Part shown: piece after piece, positions 10,124 through 17,851 of the stretch
Layout of the letters: every line of letters starts with the position of its first letter
Numbering within the stretch: position 1 is the stretch's first letter
Assembly: GCA_003116975.1 (NCBI GenBank)
Contig: BGKB01000130.1
Location: forward strand, 1-64,000
DNA: 64,000 bases
Reading direction: 5' to 3'
Source: Aurantiochytrium sp. KH105
Taxonomy: Eukaryota; Sar; Bigyra; Thraustochytrida; Thraustochytriidae
Translations under genes and position numbers: made by a program
Notes under the pieces: generated by a model
Databases searched by the model: none
Seen by the model: only the letters and a program-made list of their open reading frames with translations
What the model was told of the DNA's origin: nothing

Positions 10124-12013
10124 TCAAATGCGAATGAGCTCATTCTCTGCATCCGAGGTGCTGCCGGACTCGCCGAGGTCGACATAGTCGGGCCCGTTCC
10201 CGCCTCGAATGCTGTCATTATCGCGGCGAGGAATTCGCACAGGGAGCTCAGTTTCACGAACTGCTGCTTCGGACCCGTGAGAGGTCGAGAAAGCGCCATC
10301 GACCGAGTCATGATGAAGCGCATCGTGCTGCGACCTGACGTTGACAAAGGCCACTGTAAGGAGGACAGCCATGGCGGACACGACGGCCGAACAAAGCATG
10401 ACAAAGGTGAGTGAGGTTTTGTCCATGACAAATTTGAAGAATACAGCTCCCAAAAATGCGCCCGCTTTGCCCAGGGCAGCAGAGAGACCATTGAAGAAGG
10501 ATCGCACTTCTGGGTCAAAGGTTTCGGCCGGCAAACAAAACGTAGTCGCGTTAGGGCCAAAGTTGTAAAAAAAGAATGTAGCGCAGTACAATGCAAAGAT
10601 GAAAGGTGTCGCAGTCCGCTCGCCCATGCTCAAGAGACCAGCAAGACCGAGAAAAAGCACTGTGAGCACCACAAAGCCAAATACTTGCATCTGCTTTCGC
10701 CCCATCTTGTCCGAGTAGTAACTGGCCAGAAGAAGACCGGGCAGCGCAATCGCACTCACAATAGTTGTGAGCGCGGCAACTTCGGCTTCGTCTGCCTCAA
10801 AGACTAAATTGAGGATGAACGGGCTAAAGACCACATTGCCGTAGAACAAGACGTCAAAGAGAAACCACGTGCCGCCAGTGCCCACCAGCTTGAGCAGATT
10901 CCCTCGGGACCAGCGACTTTGAAATGATGCGGGTGGGGTATACACCTCGAGAGGCACACTGTTCTCCAGCTCGTCCTCGTCCTCGTCCTCGTCGATGTCG
11001 TCATCATCATAGTCGTCGATGTCGTCGTTGCTATTGATTCTTGTACTTTCGAAAGCTCCATTTCGGGCGTTGCGGTAATTGTTGTTGGTGTTGTTGTCGC
11101 GGGTACTCACGTCGCCGTTGTCAACGCCGTCACTAAGGCTGTCAGTAGCAGCAACAGCAGTCGCTTGGGTCACCATGTCTTCAAAAACGCGGCGCAAACG
11201 CCCGATGGCAAAGCCTGCCGGGACTGATCCCGTCAGAAGCGCCACGCGCCACGCAAGAGGCTTGGCGTGAGGCAAAACCGTGTCCAGGACAAGCACCCAG
11301 AGTGGGGCCATGAGCTGACCCACGCCCTGAAAAGAGAATGTGAGCATGACACGACGACCATTAAATGACTCAAGGCGACCCTCCCCACCCCCAGGGGAGC
11401 CATTATCGTGGTTGGGAGACATGCTTGCAGACGCGATTGCAGCAAGCGGGTAAACGCCCCCAGCACCGACGCCAACGACGAATCGCGAGATGGCCAGCTT
11501 GGTAAAGAGATGCGGGGCCCAGCACAGAAAAGCACCAGCGAGGCAACCGCAGATGAGGATCACAAAGGTCAACACGAGGCCACGCACGATACCCAAACGC
11601 TCGCCCGCATATCCCATGACGATCTGACCTGTGACTGCTCCAACAAAGGCTGCCGAGGCCACCATTGAGGTCTGGACCTCTGAGAGCTCTTCGCCCTCGC
11701 TTTCGATTAGGTACAGCGTATGGCCCGCGATGGCCAAGTTGTACCCGGCCGCAAGGTTCGCCAGCGAGGTCACCACGAAGATGGAGTCCAACTCGACGCC
11801 GCAGCATTGCCTCATCCTGCCGCCGGCCGGCCGTTCCTCGCTGTTGCTCGGGCCGCCCTCTGCGATGGAGTGCTCGAGATCTTTTGTGCCGTTCGTTTCA
11901 GGGTCCAGACGTGGCAGTGGCGGCCCGCCCCACCCTCCTCCAGCCGCGCGCGCCTCGTCGCGCCAGGTCCGCAGCAAAATAGTTTTGCGAAGTTGCTGCC
12001 TATGAGGATCCAA
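10124..12013 (-). CDS. Major facilitator transporter, PHO84-like phosphate:H+ symporter family
   Basis: The gene encodes a 629-residue, roughly 12-helix transporter. Family signs in order: a first helix with LDSIFVVTSLANLAAGYNLA; an MFS motif-A-like loop GQIVMGYAGERLGIVRG; the GVGAGGVYPLAAIASA block that in phosphate symporters reads GGDYPLSA; then, after the central loop, GTGGTWFLFDVLFYGNVVFSP and the NFGPNATTF..PAETF block typical of PHO84. The central cytosolic loop carries an acidic insert of about 40 residues, nearly all Asp, Glu and Asn (around residues 325-365). The likely role is plasma-membrane uptake of inorganic phosphate with protons. The usual Asp of GGDYP is Val here, so transport specificity may differ. 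The start is taken at the outermost ATG; MRQCCGVELDS is an internal alternative. Confidence 0.85.
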   Translation of the reverse strand: MDPHRQQLRKTILLRTWRDEARAAGGGWGGPPLPRLDPETNGTKDLEHSIAEGGPSNSEERPAGGRMRQCCGVELDSIFVVTSLANLAAGYNLAIAGHTLYLIESEGEELSEVQTSMVASAAFVGAVTGQIVMGYAGERLGIVRGLVLTFVILICGCLAGAFLCWAPHLFTKLAISRFVVGVGAGGVYPLAAIASASMSPNHDNGSPGGGEGRLESFNGRRVMLTFSFQGVGQLMAPLWVLVLDTVLPHAKPLAWRVALLTGSVPAGFAIGRLRRVFEDMVTQATAVAATDSLSDGVDNGDVSTRDNNTNNNYRNARNGAFESTRINSNDDIDDYDDDDIDEDEDEDELENSVPLEVYTPPASFQSRWSRGNLLKLVGTGGTWFLFDVLFYGNVVFSPFILNLVFEADEAEVAALTTIVSAIALPGLLLASYYSDKMGRKQMQVFGFVVLTVLFLGLAGLLSMGERTATPFIFALYCATFFFYNFGPNATTFCLPAETFDPEVRSFFNGLSAALGKAGAFLGAVFFKFVMDKTSLTFVMLCSAVVSAMAVLLTVAFVNVRSQHDALHHDSVDGAFSTSHGSEAAVRETELPVRIPRRDNDSIRGGNGPDYVDLGESGSTSDAENELIRI

Positions 12014-12339
12014 TCAAGGCCTCACGACTGCACGCTCGGCGCTCGCTCAATGACGCAGGAAAATTCAAAATTTTGCTGCGAGAAGGGAACGGAGTCTTTT
12101 AGGCCCTGGATTTATGGGCGAAGAATAGATGCGAACGAAAGTTTGAAAGCAAACGGGAATCATTGTTCGCCCCCGACGCGGAGTCGAGGGGCGCGAGCAG
12201 CAGCGGCACAGCGCGGAGCGCGCGCGCGAGGCCGAGACCGGCGAGAGCTGCGCCCGCGAGCGCGAGGTGAGCGGCTGCGCGGACCGCGACCGTGAAGAAA
12301 GGCGTGAGCGGATCCATCCGCCAGTTAGGCAGGTGGAGG
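12014..12339. promoter_or_regulatory. Short bidirectional promoter region
   Basis: Only 326 bases separate the divergent start codons of the phosphate-transporter and FANCD2 genes, so both promoters must lie here or overlap. The part near FANCD2 is extremely GC-rich with many GCGC steps. The transporter side has AT-rich patches around 12055-12085. I see no clear TATA box. Confidence 0.5.
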
Positions 12340-15300
12340 ATGGCGGAGCCCGTGGGCGAGAGCGCGAGCGAGGCCGGGGAGCGCGCGCCGCTCCAGGCTG
12401 TCGACCCCAACGCGCCAGGGAACGTCAACGAGAAGGCGCCGCACAAGACGTCGAAGGAAACCGGTGCGCCGCCCGACTCGATGGAAACGGAGCAGGAGGG
12501 AAAAGACGCCGCAGAGGACAATACGCTGACCACGGTCCTCGGCGAGTGCGGCATCCGCTTCGATGCCGGGAAGAACAGCGCGACCCTAAGTAAGGGAGCA
12601 GGCACGGGCAAGTGCCTGGTCCGCCTTCAAAGCATCTTGGACAAGGCCCCTGCACGGGCAGAAGACCTCTTGCAGGACCTCGAGAGCTATGTATTGCAAA
12701 GTGGAAAGGAGGGCCTTGCCTGTCTCCTGAGGCCCCTGGGGGACGGCGAATGCATAATCAAAATGCTCCTCAACGTGCAGTGCACGCAGACACGTGTGAT
12801 GCGGACACTCTTTCAATGGGTCGTAGAGTATGCCGCGGACGAGGAGACCTCGGAGGCCGAGCGGCTGCAGCAAGATCTTCCCCGCTCGCTTCTCTTCCAG
12901 CTGAGGTTCTTGAACTTTATCGAGAACGGCGAGGAGCTCGCCGCAGATCTCATGGAATGCTTGAGCTCCGTCTGTCAGGTGAGTCCCGAGTCCAAACGTC
13001 TTCCGCGAGAAATCGTGAATATCATTCCTGAAGTTCTGGAGGATGCCCAGCATGGTACCGTTGTCGTGCACTTGAAGCAGGTACTCGAGGAGGAGCGCGA
13101 GCTTACGGTGCCTATCATCGAGACGCTGAGCAATCTGCGCATTCCAGAAAAGGACATGGAGGAGCTGCGCTCAACTGTTCTGCAAATTCTCGGATCTGCA
13201 CCATTTGGCGATTTACCCGTGGCAATTCAGTTTCTGCTCGAGTCCTTGGGAACAGGGACGGATTCGGCGACCAAGCGTTGCAAGATGGAGGTGATGCAAG
13301 ATTTACGACAGCGATTCGCGCAAATCTGTAACGAAGACATTGTACACGAGGAGCCTTCGGCGAGCCAAGAATCATACGACGTGACAAATGCTGGCGGCGG
13401 CAGCGACGGTAAGGGAGGTCTTGGTCAGTCTGCTTCGACGGCGTTGCAGGCCAACAACATTCTCGCGATCCTTCAGGTGCTCATGCGCTGTCTGGTCGCT
13501 CGCAAAGACCTGTGCAAAACGTACTTGGAGACCATTGATGGCGCTGTGGGCGGCGGCGGAAGTGAGGAAGGCCTCTCGGTCATCGACATGTGGATCCTCG
13601 TTGGTCTACGAGCTCACGCTCACTACCGACGCAAGATTACTACATTGTTGCGGCAACACGTGACGAAGACGATGGCAGTTGATGTGAATCTCGTGCGCGC
13701 CAGTGTGCGCGGGCACCGCGACGTGCTTGACACCCAGTTCAAGCACTTTTTGGATCTCGCCGGCACCTTTCTCAGCGAGGATGGGCTCTCGGTGCGGCAG
13801 CGCAACGACGGCGTAAGTCTGCATCGACTTCGAGACGTCGGAAGGGCACTGTACGTCAGCCTTTTCCGCGAGTTTACAGAGCCTTACTATCGCCAAGAGC
13901 TGGTCGTAGCACTGGTAATGCATTGTGGGGTTTCGTCAGAGGAGACCGCGGAGCTCGAAGGTGCGCTCGAGTGCATGCTGGATCTCACGCACAAACGGCG
14001 CTACGTGCAAGCCCTCGAGCCGTTCATTGAGTTTATCAAGACGCTCATTCACAGCGCACCGCAAATGCAACTTCGGCACTGCCGGATGGTATTCAGTATT
14101 CTCAGTAGCTTTGTTGTGCACCGCAGCAACACGGAAGCTGGAGGTGCTGCATGGTTTCATGTGCTCTTGCGGAAGCTTCTCACGAATCCTTCTGAGAGCT
14201 CGCGGCGTGCAGGTGCCATTGGCGCTGTTCAATTTATCAACGCGCACGCGCGCGAATCTTCGCCCGAGGCGGTGGCTGCAGGTGCAGCCGCTCGTTTCAG
14301 TCTCTTTGATGATGACGATCAGGATGAAGACGATGAAGATGACAACAATGACGACCACGGGAAGAAAGCCAATGCGCGGGGAGGGGAGGGCGGAAGTGCG
14401 TCATCTCCGCGTCGGAACGGTGTCTCGCAAGGAAGCTCGTCTTCGGGTCGCTTCGAGTCCGAGTGCAAAGATGTCTTTGACTTGGCGCTCTCCAGCTCGC
14501 GCAGCAATGCGCGTACGATGGCGACATTGTGCGATGAGCTGGGCGCCATGGTGGAAGGCCCGCATGGCCACCTGAACAAGCTTGCGCAGCCAATCGCACT
14601 CTACATGGTCGAGGAGCTGAACATTGAATTCATGGAGCGCTTTTGTACGAGCATGCCTGGCGCAAGCAGCTCGGTCTCGTCGTCGTCGTCGTCGTCATCA
14701 TCATCGTCTTCCACATCAGCAAAGCCGACGCGCTTGCGTCTTCGCTGTTTCACGGACCTGGACGCCGAGCCACTCTACGACGAGAACAAGGGGAGTAACC
14801 TTGTGGCCATCAACCTTCTTCCGAATCTTGCCAAGGGCATGCAAGATCCACGACTTCAGGAACGCTACCTGTACCTGGCGCCAATGCTGCGTGGAGCGAT
14901 GGCCTTGGCTGGTGTCGCGGGCAAGCGAGAGGCCATGAGCGCGCTTCTCGGCGCTCCCATGCTTCTTGGATCCGAAGACGCATGCAACACGTTTTTTGCC
15001 TTGCCTGAAGCCGACGAGGATGCGGAACGAGCGCAAGGTGCCGTTTGCCTGAGTATTTACCACGCCATTAATTGGGTGCGCGAGCTGATCAATGTGTCGG
15101 CGGAGGACATGGATGACGATGAGGTGAAACGTAAAATTTTTGCGCGCTTTGACCTTCTCGAAGAGATGCACAACCTCTTGGAGACCCTTTTGCAGCAGGC
15201 CAAGAGTGGCGCCGTCTTTGCCATGCTTCCCGTACAGCGTAGTGAGGCAACAATGCTCAGCATTGCTCCATTGGCCTCTGGGTCTGGCTCTTCGGGGGGG

Positions 15301-17127
15301 AAACGTGCAAGCAAGGACGAGACGGGCTTGCCCAAGGACTTGAGTGAGGTCTTGCGAGCGAGCTACAGACCTTTTCGTATGCAAGTCTTTTCCTTGCTCG
15401 ATGCGTCGGCGGCTCTCAAGACGCATCCTCATGCAGCGCGTGCGCTGCTTGCTTCGCTTTTGGAGACTGTCAAACTGGCCATGAATCCTAAGCGAAGCTT
15501 TTTTGGCAAGAGGCCCAAAAAGGGTGGTGCGCAGGGCAGTGCGCGGATTGAGACGGACCCCGACGAGCTTCTCGAACCGCTTCGAGCACGAATGCCAGCC
15601 ATGTATGCTTTGGCCACGAGCCAATTTGAAGAGCTGGAGCACATGGAAGAGGACGAGGAGGGCGCAGCTGATCCCGAGCCACGTAAAGTGTTGGTGGACT
15701 GCGTGCTGACCAATTGCAAGGTACTGCATGAGGTGGCGCGGTGTCCTCGCTCGAGAACGGATCGCTCCTTTCGCTCTCACGTAGAGCTCGTCCTTGCCGC
15801 ATTCAGCTCGGCAGACCTGCCTTCGCAAGAACACGACGCGGCCGACGATTCGTCAGCGGAAGACAAGGCCTCAGCTGCCGAGAGCAAGGACAAGTCTCAA
15901 TCGACCGGGGACCGCCCCCTGCTCTCCGAAGCTGTCATCCTTGTGGAGAAGCTATTAGAGAGCGAGAGCATGTCGCGCACGGAAACAAAATTGAGCCTCG
16001 TGGATTTGCTTGTGGATCTGGTTCCCTTTGTCCGCTCGCGCGGTGCTCTCGAAGATCGGGTGTCCAAGCAATGCAGCCGACTCTTGCGCAAGGGCCACGC
16101 GGATCAGAATCTGACAAAAGCAACAATTGGGCGTTTGCTCGGTTTGCACCTGCGCTTTGACACCCAGCCGCTGCAGAGGATGGAGGAACTCATCAATGAC
16201 ATGGCCAGCGTCGCGGAAACGCCCGGATCCAGTGGCGAAACCTTTGAGACGTTGAGTATTGGGACGCTCCCTTACTTTTATGAACCCGTGCTGCGCGCAC
16301 TTTTGCGCGGACTGGACCAGCTCGACTTTCAAAGTCACCTTCCCCAAAGCAAGGCAGCAGGAGGAAAGCGTCGTGGTCCCGAAAAGGGGCCCAAGTCTCG
16401 CAAGGGCAAGGCGGCCAAACGCCGCAAGCGCAGCAATGGCGAGCACGGAGACGAAGACGATGATGACGAAGACGATGATGGTGGTGGTGGTGATGACCAG
16501 GATGAGGAAGAAGAGGACGAGGACCAAGAGGACGAAGATGGCGAGAGCCGGGCCGCCGAAGACAGCGGAGCCGAAGACGAAGCTGTCTCTGGGCGCTCAG
16601 TGAATGACCTGAGCCCTGGCGCGGAAGACGAGTCGGTCACTCCGCGTCGGGCGCCAAAGAAGTCCGTGAGCGCGACGCTTGACGACGCGGAAGCCCTTGT
16701 GGATCTCATTCGGAAGACGATTTTACTCACTCGCATGTGTCCCACGAAAAAGACCTTGCTTGTGATGGCTGTTCGACAAGGACGCGCCATCATTGAGCGC
16801 TTCATGAAGATCGCGATGCCTTTTCTTGCGCGCTATTTCCGGCAGCCTGCAAACCAGAACAAGATTGTGCGTATTTTTCGTGGATTGCAGCAGAGCACGC
16901 GGCAGCTGCAGAGCATCTGTGACTCGGCCAAGTCGAACAAGGACCTTTCCTTGGTCTCTGCGGTGCCCAAGTTGCGCAAGATCCTCGAGTCCCTCATTCT
17001 TGCTGCCAAGGGTCTCTGCCAAGCCTCGGGAACTCTGAGTGCCTTTACTACTGGCAATCTTAAGCGGCGCAATGTGGACGGTTCGTTGCGCAAAGATCCG
17101 GTTCTTGAGGCTGATGACACCGAGTAA
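12340..17127 (+). CDS. FANCD2: FANCD2 homologue (Fanconi anaemia group D2)
   Basis: The gene encodes a 1595-residue DNA-repair scaffold; animal FANCD2 is about 1450. The ATG at 12340 (GGAGGATGG context, MAEPVGES) is chosen because the upstream in-frame start is only a GTG. Recognisable blocks: an N-terminal FGVEC-like segment GECGIRFDAG; LPRSLLFQLRFLNFI; LPREIVNIIPEVLEDAQH (animal SLPEILGDSQH); LTVPIIETLSNLRI; DLPVAIQFLLESL; GAIGAVQFINA; AINLLPNL; HAINWVRELIN; and a late acidic region followed by helices. Family role: with FANCI it is clamped onto DNA by monoubiquitination during interstrand-crosslink repair. At the place of the acceptor Lys this protein has Arg (residue 622, codon CGG at 14203). 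It also has species-specific Asp/Glu-rich inserts (around 660-690 and 1380-1410) and a Ser tract. The 3' end is tandemly duplicated downstream. Confidence 0.93.
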   Translation: MAEPVGESASEAGERAPLQAVDPNAPGNVNEKAPHKTSKETGAPPDSMETEQEGKDAAEDNTLTTVLGECGIRFDAGKNSATLSKGAGTGKCLVRLQSILDKAPARAEDLLQDLESYVLQSGKEGLACLLRPLGDGECIIKMLLNVQCTQTRVMRTLFQWVVEYAADEETSEAERLQQDLPRSLLFQLRFLNFIENGEELAADLMECLSSVCQVSPESKRLPREIVNIIPEVLEDAQHGTVVVHLKQVLEEERELTVPIIETLSNLRIPEKDMEELRSTVLQILGSAPFGDLPVAIQFLLESLGTGTDSATKRCKMEVMQDLRQRFAQICNEDIVHEEPSASQESYDVTNAGGGSDGKGGLGQSASTALQANNILAILQVLMRCLVARKDLCKTYLETIDGAVGGGGSEEGLSVIDMWILVGLRAHAHYRRKITTLLRQHVTKTMAVDVNLVRASVRGHRDVLDTQFKHFLDLAGTFLSEDGLSVRQRNDGVSLHRLRDVGRALYVSLFREFTEPYYRQELVVALVMHCGVSSEETAELEGALECMLDLTHKRRYVQALEPFIEFIKTLIHSAPQMQLRHCRMVFSILSSFVVHRSNTEAGGAAWFHVLLRKLLTNPSESSRRAGAIGAVQFINAHARESSPEAVAAGAAARFSLFDDDDQDEDDEDDNNDDHGKKANARGGEGGSASSPRRNGVSQGSSSSGRFESECKDVFDLALSSSRSNARTMATLCDELGAMVEGPHGHLNKLAQPIALYMVEELNIEFMERFCTSMPGASSSVSSSSSSSSSSSSTSAKPTRLRLRCFTDLDAEPLYDENKGSNLVAINLLPNLAKGMQDPRLQERYLYLAPMLRGAMALAGVAGKREAMSALLGAPMLLGSEDACNTFFALPEADEDAERAQGAVCLSIYHAINWVRELINVSAEDMDDDEVKRKIFARFDLLEEMHNLLETLLQQAKSGAVFAMLPVQRSEATMLSIAPLASGSGSSGGKRASKDETGLPKDLSEVLRASYRPFRMQVFSLLDASAALKTHPHAARALLASLLETVKLAMNPKRSFFGKRPKKGGAQGSARIETDPDELLEPLRARMPAMYALATSQFEELEHMEEDEEGAADPEPRKVLVDCVLTNCKVLHEVARCPRSRTDRSFRSHVELVLAAFSSADLPSQEHDAADDSSAEDKASAAESKDKSQSTGDRPLLSEAVILVEKLLESESMSRTETKLSLVDLLVDLVPFVRSRGALEDRVSKQCSRLLRKGHADQNLTKATIGRLLGLHLRFDTQPLQRMEELINDMASVAETPGSSGETFETLSIGTLPYFYEPVLRALLRGLDQLDFQSHLPQSKAAGGKRRGPEKGPKSRKGKAAKRRKRSNGEHGDEDDDDEDDDGGGGDDQDEEEEDEDQEDEDGESRAAEDSGAEDEAVSGRSVNDLSPGAEDESVTPRRAPKKSVSATLDDAEALVDLIRKTILLTRMCPTKKTLLVMAVRQGRAIIERFMKIAMPFLARYFRQPANQNKIVRIFRGLQQSTRQLQSICDSAKSNKDLSLVSAVPKLRKILESLILAAKGLCQASGTLSAFTTGNLKRRNVDGSLRKDPVLEADDTE

Positions 17128-17410
17128 TGTACAACCAGATTTTCATTTTCTTCTCCTGCTTGCGACGATGCTGTGGAAACAAAGATAAATGTCCTGCTGT
17201 TTCATTAGTAGGAACTCTGAGGGCCATTACTTACTGCTGGTAATCTTGAGCGGCGCAACGTGGACGGCTCATTGCGCAAGGATCTGGTTCTTGAGGCTAA
17301 TGACATCGAGTCATATAACACCAGATTTCGTTTTTCTTCTCCTTTAAAGATCGACTTGTGACCATGCGCCGGCGGAAACAAAGAAAATGTGCTGTTCTTT
17401 CGTTCGTAGT
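17029..17410. repeat. Diverged tandem duplication of the FANCD2 3' end
   Basis: Copy 1 (about 17029-17210) covers the last ~33 codons of FANCD2, its stop and UTR. Copy 2 (17211-17410) repeats it directly with about 15-20 % differences. Landmarks shared in the same order: GGAACTCTGAG, AATCTTRAGCGGCGCAA, GGTTCTTGAGGCT, ACCAGATTT, TTTTCTTCTCCT and GGAAACAAAGA. In copy 2 the original stop is read through, so it is a non-functional 3' relic. Confidence 0.9.
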
Positions 17411-17851
17411 CAAGGACTCAAAATTCATCGTTTATTTCAGGTGGCATACAGCAATTGATTGCGACAAAGACGCTCGAAAACATCTCACCCTCTCTTTCTG
17501 CCCTCGCCTCCCATCCTTCCCTTCCCTGTTTTTCGCGCTAGGCGTAGGCCTAGGCCTGGTAAAGAGAAGGAGAAAAAGAAGCAGCAAAACAAGGTAAAAG
17601 ATGACCGTCCTGACCGTTACGCTATCTGGGGCCCGGATTACTAGTATGCTATCAAATACAAGTGGCACAATGGCCACAATCTTGAACTCGAAAAAGAGAG
17701 CTTGCCTATGTGATGCGAAAGTCGGCGAGCGAATAAAAGTGAGTTGAGTGAGAGTGAGTTGAAATAAGTGAGTGGTCCCAGCACGGCGGCACGAAGGCAC
17801 ACGGCGAGCAGCAAATCGAGAGTTACGAGGCCATCGGCAAGCGATGCTGCC
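17411..17851. other. Intergenic, 5' flank of ankyrin-WW gene
   Basis: After the duplicated FANCD2 tail the region is AT-richer, with purine-rich runs at 17565-17600 and short GTGAGTTGA repeats at 17740-17770. No gene is seen. Confidence 0.5.
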
